DNA of 64,000 nucleotides from JADKAV01 sp037046735 (GCA_037046735.1 JBAOHC010000029.1:201750-265749); one strand, 5' to 3'; shown: positions 29,644 to 41,006, counted from the stretch's first letter. The notes: a model not told the origin generated them from the sequence alone. Numbers and translations are program-made.

Positions 29644-31303
29644 CGCTCTGCCCGAACTGCCCGCAGGGGGACTGCGCATCATTCCGCTCGGCGGGATCGG
29701 AGAGATCGGCCGCAACATGACCGTCTTCGAGTCTGACGACCAGATCCTCATCGTGGACTGTGGTGTCCTGTTCCCTGAGGAGTCCCAGCCTGGCGTCGAC
29801 CTGATCCTGCCGGACTTCGATTACCTGCGCGGGCGCCTCGACAAGATCGTCGGCTTGGTGCTTACGCATGGTCACGAGGATCACATCGGGGCGGTGCCGT
29901 TTCTGCTGCGCGAGCGGGGCGACATCCCCATCTACGGCTCCCGGCTGACCTTGGCCCTGCTTGAGGCCAAACTGCGCGAACACCGCAAGAAGCCGCCCCT
30001 GCAGGTTGTCAAAGAGGGCGACACGCAATGGCTCGGCGCGTTTCGGGTGGCCTTCCTGGCGGTCAACCACTCCATTCCCGACGCGCTCGCGGTCTGCATC
30101 GACACCACTGCTGGGCGCGTGGTGCACACCGGTGACTTCAAAATGGACCAACTGCCCCTCGACGGACGGATCACCGACCTTCGGGCCATGGCTCGGATGG
30201 GGGAGGAGGGCGTCGATCTGCTGATGGTCGACTCGACCAACGCCGAGGTACCCGGCTTCGTCACCTCGGAATCCCGGATCCTCCCGGCGTTGGAGGAGGT
30301 GATGGCCACCACACCCCGGCGGGTCATCGTGGCCAGTTTCGCCTCCCACGTCCACCGCATCCAGCAGGTCATCGACGTTGCTGCCCGCAACAACCGGAAG
30401 ATCGCGCTTGTCGGCAGGTCGATGGTGCGCAATATGAACGTCGCACGGGACCTGGGCTACTTACGCGTTCCGGGGGACATGCTGGTCAGCGCGGACCGGA
30501 TCGGGGAACTGCCCGACCACGAGACCGTACTGATCTGCACCGGGTCGCAAGGTGAGCCGATGGCTGTCCTGTCGCGGATCGCCGCCCGCGACCACGACAT
30601 CCGCGTCGGGCCAGGGGACACGGTCGTGTTGGCATCGTCACTGATCCCAGGCAACGAGAACTCGGTGAACCGGGTGATCAACGGCCTCACCTCGACCGGA
30701 GCCAGGGTGGTTCACAAGGGCAATGCCCTGGTCCACGTGTCCGGGCACGCGGCCGCGGGTGAACTGCTTTACCTCTACAACATCGTCCAGCCCACCCACG
30801 TCATGCCGATTCACGGTGAGGTGCGGCATCTGCATGCGAACGCGGGTCTTGCCGAGCAGACCGGCGTGGCGCACAACAGGGTCCTTATCACCGAGGACGG
30901 CAGTGTCGTGGACATGATCGACGGTGAGGCGAGCCTGGTGGGCCAGGTCCCCTGCGGTTATGTCTATGTCGACGGTGCCGGGGTCGGGGACATCACCGAG
31001 GGGTCCTTGAAGGACCGCCGCATCCTCGGCGAGGAGGGTTTCATCTCTGTTGTGGTCGTAGTTGATCACGTCGAGAAGAAGATCCTGGCCGGGCCCGAGA
31101 TCCACGCCCGCGGGTTCGCCGACTCGGATGCCGTCTTCGACGCCGTCATTCCCGACATCGAGGAGAAGTTGCTGCGCGCCCTGCAGGACGGCGTCAAGGA
31201 GGAACACGCCCTGGCTCAGATCGTGCGCCGCACGCTGGGCCGCTGGGTGAGCAACCAGCATCGGCGCCGGCCCATGATCGTCCCGGTGGTCATCGAGGGC
31301 TGA
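29636..31303 (+). CDS. rnj: Ribonuclease J
   Basis: Metallo-beta-lactamase family exo- and endoribonuclease in RNA maturation and decay. The protein has 555 residues. LTHGHEDHIGAV (about 78-89) is the zinc-binding HxHxDH motif, followed by the beta-CASP domain (VDSTNAEVPGF, ASFASHVHRIQQV) and HVSGHAA near 375. The C-terminal domain is as in actinobacterial RNase J. The GTG at 29636 overlaps the end of dapA. The dapA-rnj-ftsK order is conserved in actinobacteria. Confidence 0.96.
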   Translation: MADALPELPAGGLRIIPLGGIGEIGRNMTVFESDDQILIVDCGVLFPEESQPGVDLILPDFDYLRGRLDKIVGLVLTHGHEDHIGAVPFLLRERGDIPIYGSRLTLALLEAKLREHRKKPPLQVVKEGDTQWLGAFRVAFLAVNHSIPDALAVCIDTTAGRVVHTGDFKMDQLPLDGRITDLRAMARMGEEGVDLLMVDSTNAEVPGFVTSESRILPALEEVMATTPRRVIVASFASHVHRIQQVIDVAARNNRKIALVGRSMVRNMNVARDLGYLRVPGDMLVSADRIGELPDHETVLICTGSQGEPMAVLSRIAARDHDIRVGPGDTVVLASSLIPGNENSVNRVINGLTSTGARVVHKGNALVHVSGHAAAGELLYLYNIVQPTHVMPIHGEVRHLHANAGLAEQTGVAHNRVLITEDGSVVDMIDGEASLVGQVPCGYVYVDGAGVGDITEGSLKDRRILGEEGFISVVVVVDHVEKKILAGPEIHARGFADSDAVFDAVIPDIEEKLLRALQDGVKEEHALAQIVRRTLGRWVSNQHRRRPMIVPVVIEG

Positions 31304-31383
31304 GTCAGCCGGGTTTCGGCGCGACGTATCTCACAGAGTTTCGCAACCGGGTCCTGTCGTGGGCGCCCGATACTGTGAGGACC

Positions 31384-33837
31384 ATGGCTTCCCGAACGTC
31401 CACCAGTACTTCCGGTACGCGCAGCAGCAAGTCGCCGCGCTCCAGACCACCGACGAAGAAGGCACCTGCCAAGAAGCCGGCGGGTAAACAGCCCCACGGT
31501 TTCGGGGCGTTTCTACGGTCGGTGATGCGGGCGCTGGTCACGGCGTGGATCAGTACCGCGCACTTCGTCGGGGCAGCGGCGCGACGGGTGGGCAAGGGCG
31601 CCCGGGACCTTGATCCGGCGTTGCGCCGGGATGGTTTCGGGTTGCTGTACGCAGTGCTGGCCATCGTGGTCGCGGCCGTGGCGTGGTGGGGCGCGACCGG
31701 TGGACTCGAACCCGCTGTGACCTTCATCGTGGGTGGGGTCGTCGGGAGGCTGGACGTCCTGGTGCCGGTGTTCCTGGGCTGGCTGTCGTGGCGCACACTG
31801 CGCCACCCGGACCGCAAGTTCAAGCCCCACCAGCTCATTGGTGGGTTGATCGTCCTGTTCTCCGCTGCCGGCCTGGTGCATGTCTTCAACGGCGCCCCGC
31901 AGCCCATCGACGGTCAAGTTGCCATGCGCGCCGGGGGCGGCTGGATCGGATGGATCGCCACGGTCCCGTTCTTGAGTCTGCTGGGACCCATCCTTACCGG
32001 GCTGATCCTGGCCTTGATCCTGATTGCCGGGGTCCTCATGGCCACCGGGACCTCGGTCGCGGATCTGCGCAAGCGGGCCGGCGACCTCGACACCGCTGCG
32101 GCTGGTAATTGGGTCAAGCAGCGGATCCCCAAGAAGACTGCGAAGGACGAGGCGATTCCCAAGGACCTCGTCGGCGATGAGGCCTTCACGACGCCAGTGG
32201 CCAAGGACATGCCTGAGGAGGACACCACCCAGCAGATCGACCCCGAGTTGCTCTCGCCCTTCGTGCAGGACTTCACGGTGGCAGACCTGACCGTCGAGGT
32301 GGATCCCGCCGACCTTGAGATCGATCTCACCGGCGCCGAGCAGCTGTTGTTGTCCGGTGAGGTGGTCTACCGGTTGCCCCCGCTGGAGCTCCTCAAGCCA
32401 GGACCGCCGCACAAGGCGGCCACTGCGGCCAACGATCAGGTGGTAGCAGCGCTGTCCGGGGTGCTCGACCAGTTCGAGGTCGACGCCCGGGTCACCGGAT
32501 TCAGCCGTGGTCCGACAGTCACCCGCTACGAGGTGGAACTCGGGCAGGCGGTGAAGGTCGAGCGGGTGACGGCCCTGAGCAAGAACATCTCGTACGCGGT
32601 GAAGAGCCCGGAGGTGCGCATCCTGTCCCCGATCCCCGGTAAGTCGGCCATCGGCATCGAGATCCCCAACACCGACCGGGAGAACGTGAGTCTCTCCGAC
32701 GTGCTGCGCAGCCGGGTCGCCACCTCAGATCCCCACCCGATGCTGGTGGGCCTGGGTAAGGACGTCGAGGGCGGATTCATCTGCGGCAATCTGGCGAAGA
32801 TGCCACATCTACTGGTGGCCGGCGCGACCGGCGCCGGCAAGTCAGTGTGCATCAACACGCTCATCACCTCGGTGCTGGCACGCGCGACCCCGGACGAGGT
32901 GCGGATGGTGCTGGTCGACCCGAAGCGGGTCGAACTGAGCATCTACGAGGGCATCCCGCACCTGATCACACCCATTGTCACCGACCCCAAGAAGGCGGCG
33001 GACATTCTGCAGTGGGTCGTCAAAGAGATGGAGATGCGCTACGACGATCTCGCGGCGTTCGGTTTCCGGCACATCGACGACTTCAACAAGGCGGTCGCGG
33101 CCGGGACGGTCATCGCACCTCCCGGAACGGAGCGGGTCCTGCAGCCGTACCCGTACCTGCTGATCATCGTCGATGAGCTCGCCGATCTCATGATGGTCGC
33201 CCCGCGTGATGTCGAGGACGCGATCGTTCGCATCACGCAGTTGGCCCGGGCCGCGGGCATCCACCTGGTGCTGGCGACCCAGCGTCCCAGCGTCGACGTG
33301 GTGACCGGCCTGATCAAGGCGAATGTGCCGTCGCGGCTGGCGTTCGCGACGTCCAGCCAGACGGACTCCCGGGTCATCCTCGACCAGCCGGGCGCGGAGA
33401 AACTCATCGGGCAGGGCGACGGACTGTTCTTGCCGATGGGAGCCAGCAAACCCCTGCGTCTGCAGGGCGCGTTTGTGCCCGAACACGAGATCCGCAGTGT
33501 CGTGGCGCACTGCAAGGCCCAGATGGCCCCCATGTACCGCGAGGACATCGCACAGGCCGGTGGGTCGCGGGCGATCATCGACGGCGACATCGGCGACGAC
33601 CTCGAACTCGTCTGCCAGGCCGCTGAACTCATCGTCAGCACACAGTTCGGTTCGACGTCGATGCTGCAGCGCAAACTGCGCGTCGGTTTCGCCAAGGCCG
33701 GACGCCTCATGGATCTGCTGGAGGTGAGGGGCGTGGTCGGGCCCAGCGAGGGGTCCAAGGCGCGCGAAGTCCTCGTCACCCCGGATGACCTGCCGAACGT
33801 CATCGCGGATCTGCGGGGTGTGGGCGGCGCCGGGTGA
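31384..33837 (+). CDS. ftsK: DNA translocase FtsK/SpoIIIE
   Basis: Pumps chromosomal DNA through the division septum and is anchored in the membrane. The protein has 817 residues. A basic Ser/Thr/Lys-rich leader of about 60 residues is followed by four membrane helices (about 75-235), an acidic linker, and the motor with Walker A GATGAGKS at about 480-487 and Walker B LLIIVDELADLM. The C-terminal gamma winged-helix domain (STSMLQRKLRVGFAKAGRLMD) is present, so orientation-guided translocation is expected. The ATG at 31384 is chosen over the GTG at 31375. The stop overlaps the rimO GTG. Confidence 0.95.
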   Translation: MASRTSTSTSGTRSSKSPRSRPPTKKAPAKKPAGKQPHGFGAFLRSVMRALVTAWISTAHFVGAAARRVGKGARDLDPALRRDGFGLLYAVLAIVVAAVAWWGATGGLEPAVTFIVGGVVGRLDVLVPVFLGWLSWRTLRHPDRKFKPHQLIGGLIVLFSAAGLVHVFNGAPQPIDGQVAMRAGGGWIGWIATVPFLSLLGPILTGLILALILIAGVLMATGTSVADLRKRAGDLDTAAAGNWVKQRIPKKTAKDEAIPKDLVGDEAFTTPVAKDMPEEDTTQQIDPELLSPFVQDFTVADLTVEVDPADLEIDLTGAEQLLLSGEVVYRLPPLELLKPGPPHKAATAANDQVVAALSGVLDQFEVDARVTGFSRGPTVTRYEVELGQAVKVERVTALSKNISYAVKSPEVRILSPIPGKSAIGIEIPNTDRENVSLSDVLRSRVATSDPHPMLVGLGKDVEGGFICGNLAKMPHLLVAGATGAGKSVCINTLITSVLARATPDEVRMVLVDPKRVELSIYEGIPHLITPIVTDPKKAADILQWVVKEMEMRYDDLAAFGFRHIDDFNKAVAAGTVIAPPGTERVLQPYPYLLIIVDELADLMMVAPRDVEDAIVRITQLARAAGIHLVLATQRPSVDVVTGLIKANVPSRLAFATSSQTDSRVILDQPGAEKLIGQGDGLFLPMGASKPLRLQGAFVPEHEIRSVVAHCKAQMAPMYREDIAQAGGSRAIIDGDIGDDLELVCQAAELIVSTQFGSTSMLQRKLRVGFAKAGRLMDLLEVRGVVGPSEGSKAREVLVTPDDLPNVIADLRGVGGAG

Positions 33838-35166
33838 GCAAGCCGTCGGTCGCGATCGTCACCTTGGGGTGTGCCCGTAATGAGGTGGACTCCGACGAGG
33901 TCGCGGCCGCATTGGCCGAGGACGGCTGGGAACTGGTCGACGACGCTGAAGTGGCTGACACCGTCTTGGTGAACACCTGCGGTTTCATCGAACAGGCCAA
34001 GGCCGACTCGATCGAGACGGTGCTCGAACTCGGCGACGTCCGCGGCAAGGTCGTCGCCATCGGGTGTATGGCCGAGCGTTATGGCAAGGAACTCGCCGCA
34101 GAACTGCCCGAGGCGGACGCGGTGCTTGGATTTGACGCCTACCCCCATCTGCCGCAGTCGCTGCGGACCCTGCTGGCCGGTGGGCACCTGGACTCGCACA
34201 CCCCACACGACCGCCGTCGTCTGCAGCCCGCCAGTCCCACCCAGCGCTCGGCTGACGTCGCGGTGCTGCCGGGACACATCGGGATGCGCCGCCGCCTGCA
34301 CGAGGGGCCCTTCGCCAACGTGAAGCTGGCCTCTGGATGCGACCGCAGGTGCACCTTCTGCGCCATCCCGTCGTTTCGAGGGTCGTTCGTGTCCCGGCGG
34401 CCCACTGACATCCTCAACGAGGTCCGCTGGTTGGTCGGACCAGGGTGTGCTGGAGGTCAACCTGGTCAGCGAGAACTCCACCTCGTACGGCAAGGACCTC
34501 GGCGATCTGCGCCTGTTGGAGTCATTGCTGCCCGAGATCGCCGACACCGGACTGGAACGGGTGCGCGTGGCCTATCTGCAACCAGCTGAGATGCGCCCGG
34601 ACCTGATCCGGGTCATCGGCGCCACAGTCGGCGTGGCCCCCTACTTCGACCTGTCCTTCCAGCACGCCAGCGCCAGCGTCCTGCGCAGGATGCGCCGGTT
34701 CGGCAGCGCGCAGGACTTCCTGTCCCTGCTTGAGCAGATCCGCGCGGTGAACCCGCGGGCCGGCGTGCGCTCCAACTTCATCATCGGTTTTCCGGGGGAG
34801 ACGGCCGCTGACTTCCAGATCCTGCTTGATTTCCTTGAGCAGGCACAACTGGACGCAGTCGGGCTCTTCACCTACTCCCCGGAAGAGGGGACGGAGGCCG
34901 CCGGCTTCACCGATGAGGTCGACCCGCAGGAGATGGCGCTGCGCTTCGACACCGCATCGACGCTGGTCGAGGAGCTGATGAGCCAGCGTGCGGAGGACCG
35001 GATCGGCGAGACTGTGCGGGTGATCACTGCCATAGGTCGCAACCAGTTTCAAGGTCCCGAGGACGGCGGCACCCGGCTGACGAGGCCTGCGGATGCCGAG
35101 GTCGTCGTGGCCCGCGTGGTGGCATCCGAGGGGGCCGACCTGGTCGCCGAGATGATCCATGTCTGA
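33834..35166 (+). pseudogene. rimO: Ribosomal protein S12 methylthiotransferase with a single-base frameshift
   Basis: RimO adds a methylthio group to an Asp of ribosomal protein S12 using two iron-sulfur clusters. The first frame (from the GTG at 33834) has the N-terminal cluster cysteines VTLGCARN, VNTCGFIEQ and AIGCMAERY and the radical-SAM motif CDRRCTFC. At 34440-34441 one extra C shifts the frame; deleting it gives LVGQGVLEVNLVSENS and continues through SNFIIGFPGETAADF to the TRAM domain ending at 35166. Repaired length is about 443 residues, normal for the family. It may be a real mutation or a sequencing error; all neighbours in the operon are intact. Confidence 0.9.
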
Positions 35167-35803
35167 ACAAGCGCGCTGGGGCCGGCCCGACCCGATGGCC
35201 GACCCTCCGAGCCCGTCACGATTGTGGAACCTGCCCAATGCCCTGACGATGCTGCGCCTGATCCTGGTGCCGGTTTTCGGGGCACTCCTGCTGACCGAGG
35301 ACGGCGGTAACGCCACCGCCCGCTGGTGGGCAGCGCTGGTGTTCGTCGTGGCCAGCATCACGGATCTGCTGGACGGGGCCATCGCCCGCAAACGCAATCT
35401 GGTCACCACCTTCGGCAAGGTCGCTGATCCCATCGCGGACAAGGCCCTCACCGGGGTTGCCCTGCTCGGTCTGAGCTACCTGGGGGAGATGCCGTGGTGG
35501 GTGACGCTGGTCATCCTCGGCCGCGAGATCACGATCACCCTCACCCGGTTCTTCGTCATCCGGCACGGTGTCATTCCCGCCAGTCGCGGGGGTAAGGCCA
35601 AGACCGTCGCGCAGATGCTGGCCATCTTCTTGTACATCCTTCCGCTGTCGGGCTGGGCCGTGGACGCGCGCTGGTGGATCCTCATGCTGGCTGTCGCCCT
35701 GACCGTTCTGACCGGTATTGATTACCTGGTGCGGGCTATGAACCTGCGTCGGACCAGTGAGAGGACAGCGATGAAGAAGGCCCGCCGTGCAACTCGCGGC
35801 TGA
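35159..35803 (+). CDS. pgsA: CDP-diacylglycerol-glycerol-3-phosphate 3-phosphatidyltransferase
   Basis: Makes phosphatidylglycerol phosphate in the membrane. The protein has 214 residues with the CDP-alcohol phosphotransferase motif split as DLLDGAIAR…GKVADPIADK (about 70-99), giving all four Asp residues of the D-x2-DG-x2-AR-x8-G-x3-D-x3-D pattern. Five or six membrane helices follow. The start overlaps the end of rimO by eight bases and the stop lies within cinA. The rimO-pgsA-cinA-clgR order matches other actinobacteria. Confidence 0.93.
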   Translation: MSEQARWGRPDPMADPPSPSRLWNLPNALTMLRLILVPVFGALLLTEDGGNATARWWAALVFVVASITDLLDGAIARKRNLVTTFGKVADPIADKALTGVALLGLSYLGEMPWWVTLVILGREITITLTRFFVIRHGVIPASRGGKAKTVAQMLAIFLYILPLSGWAVDARWWILMLAVALTVLTGIDYLVRAMNLRRTSERTAMKKARRATRG

Positions 35804-36251
35804 CCTCATGGCTGTCCTGGTCGAACGCGGTGAAACCGTGTGCACCGCCGAGTCGTTGACAGGGGGTCTGCTGTGCGCCTATCTCACAGCTGCACCCGGG
35901 GCGTCGCAGTCCGTGCGCGGCGGCGTCGTCGCCTACATGACCGACGTGAAGCGCGACGTGGTCGGCGTCGACCCGGACCTCCTGCGCAGTCACGGCGCGG
36001 TCTCGGCCCCCACCGCCGTCGCCCTGGCCCGCAACGCCTCCCGGTTGTTCCTGGCCGACTGGGCCATCGCCACGACCGGTGTGGCCGGGCCCACCGAGCA
36101 GGAGGGTAAGCCGGTGGGCACCGTCTTCGTGGCCATCGCCGGAGCGCACACCGAAGCGGTCGTGGACCTGCGCCTCACCGGTGACCGCGTCCGGATCCGT
36201 GAGCAGGCGTGCGCGGCGGGAATTGCACTTCTCCACAAGATTCTGGAATAG
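35787..36251 (+). CDS. cinA: CinA C-terminal domain / nicotinamide-nucleotide amidohydrolase
   Basis: A 154-residue stand-alone CinA C-terminal domain, corresponding to PncC, which deamidates nicotinamide mononucleotide for NAD recycling. The signatures are TAESLTGGLL (about 19-28), GGVVAYMTDVKRDVVGV and ATTGVAGPTEQEGKPVGTV. The N-terminal MoaB-like domain of long CinA proteins is absent, as is common in this operon. A GTG at 35787 overlaps pgsA by 17 bases. Confidence 0.92.
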   Translation: MQLAADLMAVLVERGETVCTAESLTGGLLCAYLTAAPGASQSVRGGVVAYMTDVKRDVVGVDPDLLRSHGAVSAPTAVALARNASRLFLADWAIATTGVAGPTEQEGKPVGTVFVAIAGAHTEAVVDLRLTGDRVRIREQACAAGIALLHKILE

Positions 36252-36358
36252 AGAGTAAGGGCCGTTTCGTTGGGGTAAATGTGAAGTTAAAGGTGGCGTC
36301 ATCGGATGCCGTGGGAACACGGTTCGCGTACAGTCGACCCATCGAAAGGAGGTCAGAG

Positions 36359-36598
36359 ATGGTAGTCCTTCGGCAAGTCGTCGGTGAAGAATTGCGCCGT
36401 CGGCGTATGGATCAAGGCCGCACCCTGCGTGACGTCTCGACCTCCGCTCGCGTTTCGCTCGGGTATTTGTCCGAGGTCGAGCGTGGTCAGAAGGAAGCCT
36501 CCAGCGAACTCCTGGCAGCCATCTGCGGCGCTCTCGAAGTCCCCCTGTCAGAGGTCATGCGCTCGGTCAGCGACAACGTCGCCCGCGCTGGCAACTGA
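36359..36598 (+). CDS. clgR: Cro/C1-type helix-turn-helix regulator, ClgR-like
   Basis: A 79-residue protein made almost wholly of one XRE-type DNA-binding domain: LRRRRMDQGRTLRDVSTSARVS with recognition helix SLGYLSEVERGQKEAS. Size, sequence and position after pgsA-cinA match ClgR, the activator of clp protease genes in actinobacteria. The ATG at 36359 has a near-perfect AAAGGAGG ribosome site; the frame is open upstream but this start is clear. The 107-bp leader suggests its own promoter. The stop is seven bases from the end of the convergent lhr gene. Confidence 0.9.
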   Translation: MVVLRQVVGEELRRRRMDQGRTLRDVSTSARVSLGYLSEVERGQKEASSELLAAICGALEVPLSEVMRSVSDNVARAGN

Positions 36599-36604
36599 CT
36601 GCGG

Positions 36605-39600
36605 TCAGCGCAGTCCCGATGGGGTGAGATGCAGCCCCGCATCGGTGAAGACCGAGGAGAACGGAGAGGAGAACACGTCCTCACCGTTGATCTTTCGCAG
36701 CGATACCTTCCGGCGCCGCGCCTGCACAGCCGTCACGAAGGCCCCTGCCGCTCCCACATCCTGCGACCAGGCCAGCAGCGACCGGCCCGCGCTGTCGAGG
36801 TAGAACAGCGGCCCCGCACCGCCCATCAGAACCAGTGAGCCGGCCTTGCGCTGTGGGCGTCCCCCTGTGACCTCCGGCCAGGGCACTGTGACGCCCATCG
36901 GATTCGCCGGGTCAGTCGTGGCCAAGAGGACCGGATCTACGCTGCCGGTCTGACGCAACTGTTCCAGGGCGGCACTGCTGGCGAACTGTGCCCCGCCCAG
37001 GCCCTCCACCGCATACACCTGCTGACATCTGCCCGCATCATCCATGCGGCGCAGGATCCCGAACAGGGAGTGGAAACCGCCCGGCACGCGCTCATTGCCG
37101 ACCACAGATCGATCCACCAGACCGTATCGGTCGAGCAGCGTCTGCGCCCACACCAGTGCCTTGTCCGGCTGGTCGGGGCGGTACACGGCCGACCACCGAC
37201 CTGGCATCGGCACCTGGCTCATGCGACGCGGCTCGCGGCCGGCCACCGGGCTGGCGATAACGTCGCAGCGGCTCCAAGGAGTCATTGGTCACCATCGAGC
37301 GCCACACCAGACCCCACAGTGATCGTTCCAGGACCTCCTGTCCGAGATCGGGTAACCGCATCATGAGGTCACGGAAGAACCATCCGCCGCCGTGGCGCAT
37401 CACCTCCCAGACCTCGATCTCTTCCTCGCTCAGATCGTCGGCATCGGCGCTCGGCAGCAGGTCCTCGTGCCCGGCAGGTACCAGACTGATCAGAGCGTCG
37501 CGGGCACCTAGACGTCCTGCCCCGCACCACACCACGTCCCCGGCGGCCATCAGTTGATCGAGGTGATGGCCTTCGAAACCTGCCACACGGGCCGGTAGGA
37601 GATCCTGCTCCCACACAGTGGCCGCCGTGACATATCCGCTGAGCCGGCCGATCGCGGCGAGCAGGGCGCCACGTCCCCGGCCCGGTGCTGTCGCCCCCTG
37701 CCAGCGGGGTAGGAAAGCGCATAGCCGCTCCACCGGGATCGGTTCGGCGGCCCCCCGCAGCAGAGCCGATGCTTTGCGGCGAATCCGGGCCAGCACGTCG
37801 CTGTCGACCCACTGACCCTGTTCGCTGGCGGCAGTGAAACGCCCCCATCGCACCGCGCCAGCAGCCTTGCGCTGTTGCAGGAGTTGATCCACGAGGCGCA
37901 CTCCGAGTCCCAGGGCGGCAGCGACGTCCGCACTGCTGAACGGACCGTGGGTTCGTGCGTAACGGCTGAGCAGATCACCGACCGGGTCGGCCACCGGCTC
38001 CAGAAAGGCGAACGGGACCTCCGGTGGCGGCACCACGCCGAGGGCGTCACGCAGCCTGGACACGTCTTCGACGGCGGCCAGGACCTGCTCGCCAGCGACC
38101 CGGACCCACACCGCCCGGCGAGCGGCGACCAGGGCGGTGCCGAAATCCTCGGGGATCTCCCGGGCCCCCAACTCAGCGGGAGTCTGGAAGCCCACCGCAC
38201 GCAGCAGGTCGGCGAGGTCGTCAGCGCTGCGGATGCGCCCCGGATGGCGCCACTGCAGGTCGATCTCCACGGCTTCCACCGCCTCCTGCGGAATGATCGA
38301 GCGCAGGTCGGTGTCGCTGAGCAGGTCGGCGAGCAGGCCATGATCGAGCTCCAGGGCGGCCGCCTGCTGGCCCAGCGGATTGTCGCCCTCGTACATGAAG
38401 ACCGACACGTAGGAGAACATCTGCGTTTGGGCCATGGGGCTCGGCAGGTCAGTCTGGACGACCTCCACGGTGATCAGGCCGTCGCGCAGACCCCCCAGCA
38501 CCTGCCGCAGCGCAGCGAGGTCGTACACATCGTCGAGGCATTCGCGCACCGCCTCCAGGACCATCGGGAAACTCGGGTAGTTGCCCGCCACCCCGAGCAG
38601 CTGCGCCGAACGCTGCCGCTGCTGCCACAGCGGGGTTCGCTTGCCCGGCGCGTTGCGGGTCAGCAGCAGTGCCCGGCTGGAGCACTCCCGGAACTTCGCC
38701 GCGAACAGCGCGCTGCCGGTGATCTCCTGACTGAGGTCGCGGGTCACGTCATCAGGGTCCAGCAGGAGGGCATCGACCACCTGATCCCACCAGTCGTCAT
38801 CCTGATCGGTATCCATGACCCGCATGACGAGACCGTCATCAGTGGCCATGATGTTGGCGTCGACGCCGAAGCGAGCCCGCACTTGGGCGCTGGCAAGCAA
38901 CGCCCACGGGGAGGTCACCCGGGCGCCCCATGGGGCATGTACCACGAGTCGCCAGTCGCCGATCTCGTCGCGGAAGCGTTCAACCACGATGCGACGGTCG
39001 GTCGGTAGGACGCCGGTGACCGCCAGCTGCTCGTCGAGGTACGCCCGCAGATTCCCCCGTGCGTAGTCGTCCAACGGCGTGTCCCGCAGCCGGTTGGGCG
39101 CTGCGGCCCGCTCGACCGTGCGCAGGAACTCTCCGATTGCTTGTCCCATCTCAAAGGACCGGCCCTGGGCGTCCGCATGCCAGAACGGCAACTTGCCCGG
39201 TTTGCCCGGAGCGGGGGTGACCAGAACCCGGTCGTAGGTGATCTCCTCGATGCGCCACGACGAGGCGCCCAACGAGATGACATCCCCGACCCGCGATTCG
39301 TAGACCATCTCCTCGTCGAGTTCCCCGACCCGGCCGTCCTTGGTCCCGACGATGAACACCGGGAACAGCCCGCGGTCAGGGATCGTGCCGCCGGAGATCA
39401 CCGCGGTGCGCTGTGCACCCCGGCGTCCGCTCAGCATGTCGGTGCTGCGGTCCCAGATGATGCGCGGACGCAACTGCGCGAAGTCGTCGGAGGGATACCG
39501 TCCGGCGAGCATGTCGAGCACCGCCTCGTACGCCGCCCGGGGCAGGTGGGTGTAACCCGCCGCAGTGGTGATCAGTTCAAAGAGCGCATCGATGTGCCAG

Positions 39601-40949
39601 TCCTGCATGGCGACCATGGCCACGATCTGCTGGCTCAGGACGTCCAGCGGGTGGCGGGGGATACGCGTGGCTTCGATGCCCCCGGCGGCCATGCGCTGCA
39701 TAGCCACTGTGGTGGCCAGCAGATCTCCGCGGTGGGTCGGGAAGAAGATGCCCTTGCTGACCGCGTCGAGCCGGTGTCCGGCGCGACCGAGCCGTTGCAG
39801 GCCCGACGCCACCGACGGCGGGCACCCGACCTGCACCATGAGGTCGATGGCGCCCATGTCGATACCCAGTTCCAGGCTGCTGGTGGCGACCACCGCCGGC
39901 AACCGACCTGACTTCAGATCATCCTCGATGATGGCGCGCTCGGACTTGCTGACGCTGCCGTGGTGGGCGCGGGCCACGACCTCGGCGGTGCCGCGGGCGA
40001 CGCCGGCCTGCGCCATCAGCTGAGCGGGCACTGCGTCGTCCGGGGACTCGTCGGCGGCGAGTTCGTTCAGCCGGCTCGACAACCTCTCGCAGACGCGTCG
40101 GGAGTTGGTGAACACGATCGTGGACGTGTGCTCCTCGATCAGGCTCAGGATCGAGGACTCCACGGCTGGCCAGATGGATGCCCGCCGCGGCTGGCCGTCC
40201 GTGGGTTCGTCGAAGGCCGTCATGTCAGCCAGCGGGACGGTTAGGCTCAGCTCGATCGGTTTGTCCAGCTCGGGTTGGACGACCCGGACATCACTGCCAG
40301 CGTGCAAGAACTCAGCAACGGTCTGGACGGGGGTCACGGTCGCTGACAGCCCGATACGTTGCGCGGGCCGTTGCGTCAGATGGTCCAGGCGCTGCAGGGA
40401 CAGACTCAGATGGCTGCCCCGCTTGCTCCCGGCCACGGAGTGGATCTCATCGATGATCACGGTGCGGACATCCTTGAGGAACTGGCCGGCCTGCGAGGTC
40501 AGCAGCAGGAACAAAGACTCCGGGGTGGTGATCAGGATGTCGGGAGGTTTGCGCGCCATCCGCTGCCGTTCGGCCGCCGGCGTGTCGGAGGTACGGATAG
40601 CGGTTGTGATGCTCTGAGGCTGCTCGCCGAGGCGCAAGGCCACCTGTTCGATCCCGATCAGAGGTGCCCGCAGGTTGCGTTCGACGTCGGTGGCCAGCGC
40701 GCGCAGCGGAGAGATGTAGAGGACCTGACAGCCCTGTCCGGGCTCGGTGAACAGGCCATCCAGGGCCCACAGGAATGCCGCGAGCGTTTTGCCCGACCCG
40801 GTCGGGGACACGACCAGCGTGTCGCTGCCAGTGGCAATCGCCTCCCAAGCCTGGGACTGCACCGCCGTCGGTGCAGCGAATGCCTGCCGGAACCACTGCC
40901 GCGTCGCCGCGCGCATCCCGGGGTGCAGGTCGAGGTCCACGGTGACCAT
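36605..40949 (-). pseudogene. lhr: Lhr-type ATP-dependent helicase with a single-base frameshift
   Basis: A very large superfamily 2 helicase implicated in DNA repair. The main frame from the ATG at 40949 has Walker A SPTGSGKT (about 54), DEIH (VIIDEIHSVAG), SATV, IVFTNSRR and the ELGIDMG-x-IDL motif, followed by winged-helix and large C-terminal regions (Lhr-HTH, about 850-1220). Near 37265 a one-base loss moves the frame after TNDSLEPLR; the rest (DVIASPVAGREPRRMS…) continues in another frame from 37285 to the stop at 36605. Repaired length is about 1448 residues, close to other actinobacterial Lhr proteins. An ATG at 40970 is an alternative start. The frame stays open far upstream over recA, but that part is antisense and not coding. 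Confidence 0.9.
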
Positions 40950-41006
40950 TGTGCAAGGCAGGTACGACATGCGCTGCGGCGCCGATCGGCGTGTAACACT
41001 TGCCCG

